Notes: generated by a model from the sequence alone, not told the origin. Positions 28,501-40,146 are shown, counted from the stretch's first letter. The stretch: 64,000 nucleotides of DNA from Doryteuthis pealeii (GCA_023376005.1 CM042150.1:71088187-71152186), one strand, 5' to 3'. Translations and numbers: made by a program.

Positions 28501-31500
28501 TTTAAAGATTTTTCTGATTTATGTAAAAACTTTAAAAGCTTTCTCATGAATTGTGCAAAATAGGCCAAATATCTTGGAAAAAAGATTTGTGTTATGATTC
28601 CAACTGATCTTTGGATTTATGATTACAAGTAGAAAGCAATTTTAATAACTTCATTTCATTATTTTGTGTAGGAAAAATTACCTCTTAAATATTCACTAAT
28701 TACTTTTTTTTTTTAAAGTGAATTTTTTTAATGCATGTTGTATTTAAAAATGAACTTTTTTGTAATCAGTAATTCTTTTAAGGTTTTGTACAAAAAGTGT
28801 TTTTAAAATGCCTTTTAAGCTTGTCTGTATGACTCTCAGTATGACTTTGCTAACTTAGAATCCAGTTAATTTTATGAAGCTGACAGTTTTTTTATATGCT
28901 ATTGAAGCCACAATAGGTAAATTACTTTTGTAAATGTTTACTTTGTTCTTCAAAAGTTGTTATAACAATCATTCCAACCCAGAATTTTGGTGAGACAGGG
29001 TGTCAAATGAAAGGCAAGATCACATGACCTTTAACATTTCAAAAGAAACAGTCTTACACAACAATGTTGCTAAAGTGAACAAAACAGGAAGGGAAGATAG
29101 TTATCTTTTTCAAACAGATGTTATAAATTTACTAACATATTTAAAAATACTTTCAGTCAACTAAATATTGAGAAAATAATTCAACATTGGAAGCAGGGGT
29201 GAGATGTATTGCATCTTACCCTTATTTGGGAAACATAGAACTGTTTTGTAGACCTTTTTCTTTTTTGTTGGAATAGAATTTGTAACAGGATTAATCTGGA
29301 GAATGTCAAAATACTAACCATTTTAATCATAACAAAGAAATCAAAGCATATTGAAGAGATAACATGACCTTCAACATTTAAAAAAACAAAACAGTCTTAC
29401 ATAACAATACAATCTAAAAGTTTCATAAATTCATTAAAGCAAATTATCTTGGAGTTATAGAAGCAAAGAACCTATGTATATGTTTTTAAACTTTTTTCAT
29501 CTTAAATCTATATTTGTGATTTTTGTTATGAAAACCCCAGCTACATCAAGTCATTTCATTAGTTACCAATAAGGTTAATATTTCTCTTGTAAAATTCAAT
29601 ACTTTTATTCTTACTTTTTATTATTCAATTATATTTTAGGATATTACTTTCATCTTTCTTGTTGTTTTTTTTTCTGCTATGCATATCACATGTGAAAAAA
29701 AGGAGAATATCCTTTTAATTCATTTCTTGTTAATTATAAAAAAGCAGAAAATATACAAACCAAAATAATCATTAGATGGATTACTATTTTTGTTGAATAT
29801 TCCAGATCCTAATTCTTTGTATTTGCAGCGAGATCCCCAAGATGAAGAAGTTCCATACTGCACTCTTAAGTCATTCCCTGCTAATATTGAACATTGTATT
29901 CAATGGGCTCGTGACAAAGTAAGGCTCTTTTTTTCACTCATTACAATTGATTTTTTCTTGTTTTAGGGAATCTTGTATAGATTCTCTTTTGTTCTTATGA
30001 TTTAATTATTTCATTTTTTTTTTCACCAGTTTGAAAGTTCTTTCTGTCAAAAACCAAATATGGTGAACAAGTTTTGGTCAATCAATAAAAGCCCACAAGA
30101 AGTTATTGAGGTAAGTTCTGAAAAATCAATTTGAAAATTGACTAAACATAAAAATTTCAAATAAATCAACTATTTGTAATAAAAATAAAGGAAAATATTT
30201 TTCTATAATTTTGATTTTTATGAATTACTTATCAGTTATAAACAGTTTTGTTTGTACATAGATTATCATAAATCTGTAAATACTGATTTGGTAGCTCTAG
30301 AATTATTTATCAAATTTTATATTGTAGAGATTAATGAATGGTGAACCAGTTGAGAATGCTGTCTCAGTGTCTCGTTATCTTCACAATGCTCCACAAGATT
30401 GGACTCAATGTGTTCACCTTGCGAAACACAAGTTTGTCAAATATTTCAACCACAAGGTAAGTCAATATTTAGCAATATTCTTATATTGATGTAAATTTCT
30501 AAAATAAACGTAGAGTATTTATTGAGGATACTACACAGATTTGATGGCCTGAGTTTCAATTAATTTGGCAGGCAATGTTATAAGAAAAATTGAAACATCT
30601 TGTAAAGTTTTTTTTCTGTGTCCTTCAACATAATTACTTGATGAAGCATTGAGCAAAACATGAGGTTTATTTAAAAAAAACTTTTTTGAGGTCTTTGAAA
30701 ACTCTGTTGAAGATTCTACTTTCTGTTGAAATGAATAAAAACAATTTTCTTTGGTTTTAATGAACATTTTTTAACAACTCTTATTTGAACATTATCATTA
30801 TTAATTGTAATGGCTACTTCATATATTTACAGGCTCAACATTTACTTCATGCATTTCCTCTGGATACCAAATTGGCTGATGGAGGTGAGAAAACTTTTTT
30901 CTTTTTTTCCTTGTTATACTATATTGAACTATCACATTTTAATTTTTAATAATTATTAGTTTTTAAATTTTTTAATGTCAACTCAACCAGCAACAATTGT
31001 TATTGTAGACAGCATTTACTTTGATTATCAAACTGTGATCTTCTTTATATACTGAATTTAGTTTTTTAAAAATCACTTTTCACATGGTTTTATACACACT
31101 CACACACACATATTCATGTATATGTTTCTTTTAAATATTAAACAAAAAAATGATTAGATTTTCAAGTTATCAACTAATACAAGAGTAATCTTAAAGGTTA
31201 AGTTAATAGGCAGGGTGACCTATTGTCGGTATCAGCTGGACAGTGAGGGAGTATATCCCCTAATGCTAAACCAGGGAGATTATTTTATGCATCTGAGGTG
31301 GAATGCTATACCTACCGTCAGCTCCCACTTTATCACGCAGAAGCTGTGCTACTCATATGCTGAGTGGGTATTGAACCCGGAAACTTATGGTTCCAAGAGA
31401 GATGCTCTACCGACTGAGCTAAACAGAAATGTTATTGTCAATGATGTTTACATCATTTTAAAGTTTGAACATATTTATTTTTCTACATAATCACCATTTT

Positions 31501-32329
31501 GGTCAATGCATTTTTGTAGGTGCTGTGGCAGTTTTTGTATGGCCGTGTCATTGAGGAAGCATTGAACCTCATTGTTGTTGCAAATTCCCAACACCACTTG
31601 CAGACGTGTTTGACATCCATGCATGACTGTTAATTGGTGATGAATTTCAATTGGTTTAATGCATTTTGCATTCAAAAACCAAATAACTGCATGAAATTTA
31701 CACTTGGCAGTAGCATCAATCAGGAGTTCCATCAGAAACGATTGCCAAGCTATGGCAATGAGGTTTGTTGTGCAGGTGCATGCATAACAAACACCACAGT
31801 GTTGCCAATAGCCACACAGTTTCCCTACATCACAAGTGCATTGGAGACCTTATTTTTGGGAAACAAATGAACATTTTTTTAAAACTTAGAACATAAATAT
31901 TTTTTTCAATTATTTTCTCCCACTTTCAGGAATGTTCTGGCATTCTCCGAAACGTCCCCCTGTGCCAGTTACCTTTGATTCGACTAATCCATTGTAAGTA
32001 ATTTCTTTCACGTCCACTCAGTGTAATTTTCATAGCTTCAAATTATTTACCAACGTTAAGATCTTTTTTTTAATTGTATGAATTATCTCCCTTGAAACAT
32101 GGATGACACTTCAGAATATTTGGCTTCAATTTATTTTGGGGACATTTTTTTTATTATCGATTCTATTATTAAACTTACGTATCAATTTCTTCATGATTGT
32201 GTTAAAAAATCCAAATGATTTTTAGATAATTTAATGTGGTTGATTTGTTAGTATCTACAAATATAATAAGTGAAATAAAATACACAAATAGTATATATAA
32301 ATTATCTACTATTTGTGTATTTTATTCCA

Positions 32330-32366
<37 letters not shown>

Positions 32367-32453
32367 AATATTTTAGAAAAAACAAACAAATGATGTTTGT
32401 TTGTTTTTTCTAAAAATATTTATTTCATACAGTCAGATTCATTTCTATTCACT

Positions 32454-32484
<31 letters not shown>

Positions 32485-35400
32485 AGAAAGTATGCAAAAT
32501 GGATTGTTTAAAAAAAAATTATTTTTTCAATTATTTTACATTAGTGGCATGTATTTCAGATCCGATATCTTCTTCAGGTTGTAATTAACCACATTTTGTG
32601 TCTGAATACCTGTGTATCTTTTGGTGGGAGTAGTAGATATAGTTAATTTGTAACATCTTTGCATTTGCAGAAGTGTTTGTGGGTGGCAGATTTTTTTATT
32701 ATCTTATTTTTATCATTTTTGAAATTTGTAGCTTACATGTGTTTATATGTGTGGGGAGCCAAGCCCCTTCCCTGCCTGTGTATATATGTTTATAGTTTGT
32801 TAGGTTTTTTGATATTTGATAGATTGTGTGTTCTGGTGTTGTGGTGTGGTTATGTGTGTACATGTGTCTCTGTTTCATGGTTGTGTTGGGTGTATTTTGG
32901 AGCGTTTTTTTTTTTTTTTTTTTTTACATAGATATGCACAAACACACACACACATGACCTATCAAATATCAAAAACCTAACAAACTATAAACATATACAC
33001 AGGCAGAAACTGTCTGAAAAATACAAATAATACAAATTATCAAATTTTATTTCATCCTAATTTTTAATTAATATTTTATCTTCACCAACTATATATTCAA
33101 CACCTTATCCATAGTTAGTCCAGTTTGTAAAATTTTAATCGATCAAAACTACTTTGCAAAATATATTTCCTAGGAAAATAGAAAAAACAGTTTTAGTGAT
33201 AATGGTATTTTGAAAATATATGAAGAATTAAACAATTTAAATGTCTTTAAAAACATCAAAGTTTAAGTCTTTAAATGAAAAATTCAAATATTACTGAAAT
33301 CTTTTTGTGTAATTTATTTTTATTGTTGGTCTATATTTAACTTTCACGGCAAAGCAAGTGGAATTAGTGGTGGTGGTGGTGGGGGAGGGGTGTATTTTAG
33401 TCAATTCCATTCTGTTATCAAAAGTGCATAAAATATCAGATATTGCAATGGCCATATTCACCTTAAACTTTAATAACAGAAGATATTTTATGAATGGCAC
33501 CAAAGTAAAAACAAAACAAAAAACATTTTAAAACTTTTGATTACATATTAAAAATAGGATGTTGATTTCCCAAAGAAAGTGAGGGTCAGGGTGAGAGTAG
33601 TCTTGGAACCTAATTTCAACAAGGAAAGTCCTACCATATTTACAAAAATTCTCATCATCGGATTTTTCATATCTTTTTTTAAATACTTGAATGTTTTGCC
33701 TTCAAATAAAAATTTTTAATCCCAAGTTTTATGAAATTTGACAATAACACTTATGCTAATTACTTTTCTATTCCATCCTACTTAATTATCCATGACGTAT
33801 CAAATTATTTCAGTTCAAATCTAATGAGATTCAAGGGGCATAACTCATAATCTCTTCGCGATAATAAAGATAATAAATGATTGCTTATGGAGTTATATTT
33901 TAAAGACATTTTTTCTAATGCCTGAAGCAGATTATTTATTTCGTTTATATCTTTTCTTCAGGCATCTTCTTTTCATCTGCAGTACAGCCCGTCTCTATGC
34001 TGATATATATCACATTCAATATAAAAAAGAAGTAAGGATTTTTCTTTTATATGATTCTAATTATAATGTTGCAATATATATTATTTTTTTTTACATAGAA
34101 AAAAAATCAACTCTACATGACATAAAGATGCTGTTTTGAAATCTAAAACTAATTTTTCTAATTTAGGATTTTGGCTCAGAATTTTTGCTGCCCATCCTTG
34201 ATTCTTTTCAAGTGCCTGAATTCAGACCCTCTCACAAGGTAAAACCAAAAATTAACATTTTTTTGAGCTTTTGAAAAAATCAATAAAGAAATTACTTCAA
34301 TTTCTTCAAAAAGAAAGACATTTTTTTAAATATTCTTTCTTTTTTTTTTTTTAGGAGATTGAAACTGATGAATCTGCCCAAAAGCGAACAGAAGAAGAAA
34401 GTCACTCAAGCGATGAAATTCAATTGGCAGCTGAGTTCATACGACAAAGTAATGAAAAAAATGAAGTTGGTAAGAACTTTATTCAATTTTAGGCACAAAA
34501 AAAGTGAAGAAGGATTTGTGTTAATGTGTTTTATTCATTTAAACAACAAAAGTTTATGTAAATATTTGAATATAGAAAACTTGTCAAAAGTTAATGAAAA
34601 GTTTAAGTTGAGAAGCTTATATTAATGTTCATTTACACATATTCTTTCTTGGATATTTACCCACATTAATTCTATGAAATATATGGGTTTTTTTCCAATT
34701 TTATGGAAAATGGTGCTTTTATAGAATCAAATTAATTTCTCTATTGCTTTAATTTCATCAAAACAATTAATTTAGCATAAATACTGATCCAACCCATTAA
34801 AAATTTAAACCCCACCCACCCCCATTTGATAATTTGTAATCAGATTAATATTTCTTCACAAAAAAGTTGATAAAATGTTTTTGTGTTAATTTGTGAGAAC
34901 AATAACAAATCATTTTTTTTTATTGTTATATTTAGGTACAATGTCATTGCTTTTTACCTTAAGATCTGAAATAGAAAGCAGTTGCTATTGAGAAAATATT
35001 CTCTAGTCTTTGTGTTTTCTCCAAGTGTATTACCAATTCATAAGGTTATTAAAAGGTATTGAATGCATACTTTCTCTCATTCTAAATAGAAGTGAATTTT
35101 AAAAAAATGCACTGTGGGGACTGTTTGATAAATAAAAAGACAAGTGGGAGTTGAAAAACATTTTTAAATGGTTACTGACTGTTATAGAGTAACAAACAGA
35201 TGGATTCAAGTAATAAAATACTTAAGCCTCAAAATGTGTATTTTAAGAAAAATATTCTTAAGCATAAACTATAGATATGGACATTTTCACATTTATTTTC
35301 AAACTTTTATTTAAGTGTTGCTTATTTTACAGTTACTCGACCATTAACTGTGATAGAATTTGAGAAAGATGATGATACCAATGGTCATATAGACTTCATT

Positions 35401-38246
35401 ACATCATCTGCTGTAAGTAGATTTTGTTATTTTTGTTTCTGTCTTTCAATTTATTAATATCATTAAATTCCAAATATGCTCTGAATAAATAAATCTTTGA
35501 GTAATGATCTATCAACATTTAAAGATTTCTTTTTTTTCCTAGAATCTTCGTGCTGCTATGTATAGCATTGAAGCTGCTGATCGACTGAAAGTGAAACGTA
35601 TTGCAGGTCATATTGTTCCAGCTATTGCTACAACCACAGCTACCGTATCTGGGCTTGTCAGTAACCACAATGCCTTATTTATTCATTTTTCTTTTCTTTT
35701 TAATAACTATGCACATTTTTCCTGTTAGTATTGTTAGCAAATCAAAGCAACTGTTGCTTCAAAATCAAATTCAGAATTACTTTCAAAATGAATTCTCAAA
35801 TCTACAAGAGAGTACAAAATTTGCTTTGAAATTAAAAAATATTTTTTTTAAAACAGTTAAAAGCCATTTTAAATCAGTTTTTAAATTAACTTAAATTTAA
35901 AAAATCTTGATAAAAACTTAATTTAAAAAAAATTTTTTTGAATGAACCTGAAAGTTTAAAAGTTTATAAGAGATTAACTTACAATAAATTCTAAATTTTT
36001 TTGGAATTGAATTGAACTGAACTGAAGTTTCTTTTTTGTTTTTTTTTAATGCATAATTAAAATGAATTCATAAAATGAATGAGTCATTTTTTTTGTATTC
36101 ATGTCTATCAAATTTCACAGAGAAATATTTTCTAAATCTGCTATAGGTAGGATTCAAATTTAGATAATTTAATTCTGAAGTAGAACATTGTTATGAGAAA
36201 AAGATTTTATTTTGTTTTTGAAGTATAATGTCAGTGATCAGCCAAGTATATACAGGTCAAAAATTATTATTACTTGACAACTGCCTTACTAGACTTTGAA
36301 ATTAACAAAATAGCAATTTTTTTACACAATAAAAGTTTTTTTCTAAACAGTTTTATTAAAATTTATAAAAAATCTTTTCAATTCCAGGTTGCAGTGGAGT
36401 TGCTTAAAGTTGTATGTGGATTTCCATTAGAGAAATACCGAAACTGTTTCCTAAACCTTGCTTTACCTATGATCCTTTTGTCAGAACCAGGCCCAGCAGA
36501 AACCACAAAAATCAAGTGAGTACTTTTTATTTTTTTAAATCTCAAATCACAAAAGCTAAGAGATTTGATGGTATGAATGAATAAAATAATATAATGTTAT
36601 TTGGTATCTAACTGGATGAAAGTATAAATATTGAAATTTTAATGATTTAATATCTATATAAATGTATTACAAAAGTAATTTTTTCTGTAAATTTTCCCTG
36701 TTATGGAATTAAAATGAAGGTATTCTGTCATTTTTTAAATTTTTTTTTTGTTCTTAGTGATGAATTATCATTTACTGTTTGGGACCGATGGGAAATCCAT
36801 GGAGAGAAAAGTTTTACACTTCAGCAATTCCTACAACATTTCAAGGTATTTCTCAATGTTTATTCATGTCATCTTTATTTTAATTTAAGAAATTTATTTA
36901 TTTCAGTAGTAAATCACCATTGAAATATTATCAAAATTTGTTTACTAAATATTGATTATTTACAAGGATGCTTTTTGAGTTTTATAAGTTATTTCAATCT
37001 TACCTTAACACAGCAAAAATGGTAAATTGTTAGCATATTAAGGTTAAAATAGTCTAACTTAAAGAATAAAGAAATTTCCGATTGACAACTTAATAAATAA
37101 TAATGATGTAATTTCTCATGGAAGATAAGTATCAAATCTTAATTATTGCATTTAATTATAATACTTAATTAATATAATCTTAATTATTGCATTTAATTAT
37201 AATACTTAATTAATATAATCTTAATTATTACATTTAATTATAAATAGAATATGATTTGACATTGAGCTTAATGGTCTCCCAAGGCTACGTGAGTACATTT
37301 AAAGATAAATTATTTTCATACTATTATATTATAAAAACAAATAAACTTTATTGCTGATTTCTTTCTTTATTTAGGATTTATTTGGACTTGGCAAATTTTG
37401 AAATAAAACATTTTTCAGAGGAGCAATTCTATAAATTCTTTTACACATTTGAAAATTAATGAAAAAAATCATTATTAATTTTATTTATTTATTCTTAGGA
37501 GAAAATTGGATTTAGTGCTTCAATGGTTGTCCATGGTGTGAAGATGATATATGTTCCTATACTACCAGGGCATAGCAAACGTCTCCCACAGACGTAAGTT
37601 TAAAAAATTATTAATTCAATTTTCTGTATTCAAGAATCATAACATAAACTTATCATTTTATTCTTTAAAAATAATGTTAAGCTTCTGACATCATTATTTT
37701 ATAAATATCTTATTTATAGTTGATTATGATAGATAATATTTTAAAATTATGTGGAACTCAAAATATGATTCATTTTTTCTAGTTTAAGATGAGCTTAATT
37801 CAAAGATAAAGTATCCATTAACTTTTCAGTGTAAAATGTTTTAATGGATAATTCATTCTTAAAAGAGAAGATATAAAATTATATTTTTAAGGAATATTAT
37901 CAATTGCACAAATAATTCAGTTGTTCATTTTGTGAAAATTTGTTATTTAAAAAATGTTATCTCTTGCACATATTCAGATTTCTTCTTTTTTTTTTCTAAC
38001 TAAAAGAATGAAAATTATAATATAAATTATTGGTTTAAGATGATAACTTTATTTTAAAATTTCCATATTTTTATTTTGTATATTTCCTTAAGAATTTTGC
38101 TGTACATTGACTCTTGTTTTTTTAGCATGATCAAACTGGTCAAGCCAAGGGAAAATCAATTCTATGTGGACTTGGTTGTATCCCTTGAAACTGGAGGAGA
38201 GGAAGACATTCCAGGTCCACCTGTTCGCTATTTCTTTGGTCTATGA
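22045..38246 (+). CDS. UBA6: UBA6, ubiquitin/FAT10 E1 activating enzyme (3' half, 17 exons)
   Basis: E1 enzymes adenylate ubiquitin (UBA6 also FAT10), take it on a catalytic cysteine and pass it to E2s in the cytosol. Exons read here: 22045-22073, 24902-25006, 25814-25919, 29829-29918, 30030-30110, 30328-30456, 30833-30884, 31930-31993, 33962-34031, 34167-34238, 34355-34469, 35333-35412, 35543-35656, 36388-36515, 36758-36845, 37499-37593 and 38126-38246. All have AG/GT borders, and phases agree from 25814 onward. The protein contains [24 protein letters not shown], the catalytic [60 protein letters not shown] and the C-terminal [10 protein letters not shown]. The FESSF, FNHKA and GPPVRY features fit UBA6 better than UBA1. 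About 510 residues are visible against about 1,050 for the family; the N-terminal half is missing. Exon 24902-25006 seems to lack one or two bases, so its frame does not join cleanly. The 35,656 donor is GTCAGT; the neighbouring GTAACC would break the frame. Confidence 0.95.
22850..22965. repeat. 35-bp tandem repeat, three copies
   Basis: The unit AATGGATTTTTTCTTTCATT followed by GCTTAACTCATTTGT is repeated three times. The left-arm counterpart is about 6,596-6,710, showing that the array predates the arm duplication or allele split. Confidence 0.85.
23380..23715 (-). repeat. Fold-back element copy, right arm
   Basis: Mirror of 5,833-6,130. Both inner inverted repeats (AATTACTATACATTTAAT and its complement) are visible around 23,408 and 23,532. 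It lies in the UBA6 intron before exon 24902-25006. Confidence 0.55.
24082..24151. repeat. Short palindrome, ~34-base arms
   Basis: TTACGAAATTCACACAAACA and onward pairs with the block ending TGTTTGTGTGAATTTCGTAA, almost without a loop. The mirror copy in the left arm is about 5,388-5,455, with more differences. Confidence 0.8.
25007..25813 (+). other. UBA6 intron with a TC tract
   Basis: AT-rich intron. The TC run at 25,521-25,567 corresponds to a shorter, interrupted GA run at 4,001-4,041 in the inverted arm. No gene seen. Confidence 0.7.
26014..27240 (+). mobile_element. Copy of the TAGGTACCACCAAT element in UBA6 intron
   Basis: Begins with the same 14-base terminus as 56,965 and stays colinear with it to about 27,240 (ending around the CCCATCCGTACTTAGATGC block). 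The other terminus is not seen, so the copy is truncated or diverged. The intron from 25,920 to 29,828 also holds a SINE at 28,140. Confidence 0.7.
28140..28375 (+). mobile_element. tRNA-derived SINE in UBA6 intron
   Basis: Plus-strand copy of the 1,195-1,425 element: tRNA-like head with GGTTGCGAGTTCAATCTGG, a C tract near 28,240, then GGGGGCAGGGAATTC and a conserved tail. It sits in the long intron between exons 25814-25919 and 29829-29918. Confidence 0.55.
29829..29918 (+). CDS. UBA6: UBA6 catalytic-cysteine exon
   Basis: A 90-base, phase-0 exon between TTTGCAG and GTAAGG. It encodes 30 residues starting [17 protein letters not shown]. In E1 enzymes the cysteine of the P-x-C-T-L-K-x-F-P motif forms the thioester with ubiquitin, so this copy keeps its active-site residue. 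The next exons (30030-34469) make the second catalytic-cysteine half-domain. Exon 34355-34469 encodes a charged, Glu/Ser-rich and probably variable stretch. The exon lies just right of the end of the inverted duplication, so this window holds a single copy. Confidence 0.93.
31199..31432 (-). mobile_element. tRNA-Lys-like SINE in UBA6 intron
   Basis: The minus strand begins GCTCAGTCGGTAGAGCATC, a near-perfect tRNA-Lys A-box region, then CCGGGTTCAATACCCACTCA with a B box. The non-tRNA tail contains GACAGTGAGGGAGTATA, shared with the 8,478 element. Lys-tRNA-derived SINEs of this kind are known from octopods and squids (general knowledge), which supports the taxonomic guess. Confidence 0.75.
31440..31880 (-). 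mobile_element. Internally deleted mariner relic in UBA6 intron
   Basis: An 85-codon minus-strand reading (31732-31475) joins a mariner N-terminal helix-turn-helix-like segment ([20 protein letters not shown]) to a mariner C-terminal end ([12 protein letters not shown]). The whole catalytic core between them is absent. It lies right beside the Lys-SINE, 200 bases before UBA6 exon 31930-31993. Terminal repeats could not be defined. Confidence 0.6.
31994..33961 (+). other. UBA6 intron, no gene
   Basis: Contains the two hairpins at 32,266-32,424, a TA run at 32,458-32,484, poly-T at about 32,907-32,925 with TG-rich sequence before it, and a GGT run near 33,366. Open frames here are low-complexity. 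Confidence 0.65.
32266..32424. repeat. Two adjacent short palindromes around a TA tract
   Basis: First hairpin: 32266-32293 pairs with 32307-32334 (28 bases, one mismatch, 13-base loop). Then a TA tract. Second hairpin: 32363-32390 pairs with 32396-32424 (one extra base, 5-base loop). Located in the UBA6 intron 31,994-33,961. Confidence 0.85.
35333..36515 (+). CDS. UBA6: UBA6 end of active adenylation domain (3 exons)
   Basis: Exons 35333-35412, 35543-35656 and 36388-36515 encode [18 protein letters not shown], then [19 protein letters not shown] and [19 protein letters not shown], then [19 protein letters not shown]. These are hallmark segments of the second E1 adenylation repeat after the cysteine domain. 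The D-x-N-x-H-I-D-F block lines the nucleotide pocket in E1 structures (family knowledge). The 731-base intron between the last two exons holds only AT-rich sequence. Phases (2/0/0) keep the frame open. Confidence 0.92.
36758..38246 (+). CDS. UBA6: UBA6 C-terminal ubiquitin-fold domain (last 3 exons)
   Basis: Exons 36758-36845, 37499-37593 and 38126-38246 encode [15 protein letters not shown], then [20 protein letters not shown], then [19 protein letters not shown] and the terminal [15 protein letters not shown] before TGA. The TVWDRW and VKMxYVPxxPGH patterns are typical of the ubiquitin-fold domain that recruits E2 enzymes. The 3' UTR is short, with an AATAAA about 90 bases after the stop. 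The intron at 36,846-37,498 has a 41-base tandem repeat. Confidence 0.92.
37133..37245. repeat. 41-bp tandem repeat in UBA6 intron
   Basis: A unit containing TTAATTATTGCATTTAATTA and ATACTTAATTAATATAATC is present about 2.7 times, with the first two copies identical. It lies in the intron between exons 36758-36845 and 37499-37593. Confidence 0.9.
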
Positions 38247-38334
38247 AAGATAACCAATCATTAAATTAGAATTTGGTGTGCATTTTGGACCTAAATTTGC
38301 TTCTAATCTGCCAGATTTGCACAAAACCAGCTGA

Positions 38335-38340
38335 AATAAA
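38335..38340 (+). promoter_or_regulatory. UBA6 polyadenylation signal
   Basis: AATAAA lies 89 bases past the UBA6 stop, in a stretch with no other coding signal. It would give a 3' UTR of about 110-120 bases, ending well before the IFT46 stop at 39,073 on the other strand. Confidence 0.7.
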
Positions 38341-38970
38341 GCTTTACCATCTAAAAATAACAATACCGTCTTTGTCTTTCATTACATTTTTTATTGCCAT
38401 AAACTTTGTTTGATGATCAGGTTAATTACCCTACAACTATTATCATTCCCATCTTAATATGTATAAAAATGGTAGAATTAGTATCTAATATTTACTATAA
38501 CAGATACATGAGTAAAAACACTGGGTACTCACTTTGAAAGTAGTGTTTCTTATTCTAAGGAAGAGTTTTAATGACCTGCATATGAGAGGGGTTTTTTTTG
38601 GGGGGGGGGGGGCAGTTCTCTAAATAAAATAATTCCAAAAGCTGAAATTTCTTTAACTGTTTTATTAGTGTTGCAAGCCAAGTATTTTAACAATAACTGT
38701 GGAATGAAGCAAGTTTGAAAGAAATGTGCAAAAAATCTATCTTTTCTTGTTTTGACAAAGAGAAAGTGAAAAGACAGATTTGAAATAACCCTAATTAAAA
38801 AGATTCTTTTCAATAAAGAAATAATTCTAGTAACATTTCCTTTCTATCATAGTGTTGTTCTCAACAAATGATTAAAGAATAAATCATCTTTGATCAGAAA
38901 ACAAATTTATAAAAGAAAATTTTCCTAAATTTCAATTTGTGTAGAAATTTGATCAAACCACCTTTTAACA

Positions 38971-39007
<37 letters not shown>

Positions 39008-39072
39008 TTTGTCCAGTGATCAATTACTTAAATATAACAATTGATTTTTTAACTTTATTTTGAAGTTGTGCT

Positions 39073-39413
39073 TCACACAGGTGGGCCATTGTCATCAGAT
39101 AAAATCAGTTGTTGATCTGAAGATTTTTTCTTTAAATTATTATCCATTTTATTTTCTTGTGCTAATGCCTGGAAATGCTGTAAAGAAAGAAAAGATTATA
39201 CGTTTTTAATTGCAGAAAAAGTTTATACAAGATTTTTTTCTTTTTTCAATTCAACTCGTTTTTAATTTAGTAATTCTTTTATGTTTTCATAGGAGACAAA
39301 GAATTTTATAAGATCTTATAAAAATAGGAACATTAACGAAATTTAGTCTTGTCATCAGCTTTTTTCAATTTAAAAAATATATAGAAGCATATGATATACA
39401 GATACAGATACAG

Positions 39414-39457
<44 letters not shown>

Positions 39458-40047
39458 ATAAAATCGAAGAAACTGGATTTTTTACCTGTGAATTCTGAAA
39501 TTCATTATACAATGTAAAAAGGACATGTAAGGCTTGCACTTTATCATTATTATGGCTGGTTTTGTATACAGGAATATCAAGTATACCTGCAAACAGAAAT
39601 AAGATATTAATTTCCAAATGATTAATACATTCATTAAAATATTTTCTATGACTTTAGGAATATATAGTATGAATTCTGAGAAAATTAGTGCTTATTATAA
39701 AAAAGATACTCACTACAAATTGCTTTCACATAGTCACTAAGATTGCAATCCATATCAGCACTTGGCAGTGACACCTACAAAAACAATATAAAATAGATAC
39801 TCTTACTATTTCAATTGTATTTAGCATATTTTTAATATTCTATCTCTCACCTTCAAGACGGACATACCCTGAAAATTATACACCATTCCGATTTTGTAAG
39901 GTGGCAATCTCAGAAAATCAGCAGTGGGTGAAATACTTATATCATGTATTACTATAACATTTATAAAAATGGATAAAATAATTATTAACATTAAAAATTG
40001 TGCACATATTAAATAAGCAATTATCAGGATTTGTGTGTGTGTGTATG

Positions 40048-40146
<99 letters not shown>

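Larger units (their letters stand above)
19956..29539 (+). repeat. Right arm of the 9.6-kb inverted duplication
   Basis: Direct counterpart of 1-9,612 in opposite orientation. Its left edge almost touches the N gap, which suggests that this contig starts inside a repeat and that the overlap with the left contig was not recognised. It contains UBA6 exons 22045-22073, 24902-25006 and 25814-25919; TA tracts at 21,505-21,541 and 22,628-22,668; and a TC tract at 25,521-25,567. The right edge near 29,539 is set by the window start, not by a breakpoint. Confidence 0.93.

Noticed and set aside
31215..31490. A 91-codon plus-strand frame
   Set aside because: It runs antisense through the Lys-tRNA-derived SINE and has no independent support.
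22045..38246. UBA1 instead of UBA6
   Set aside because: The cysteine-domain wording (CTLKSFP, WARDKFESSF, KYFNHKA) and the GPPVRY C-terminus agree with UBA6 rather than UBA1.
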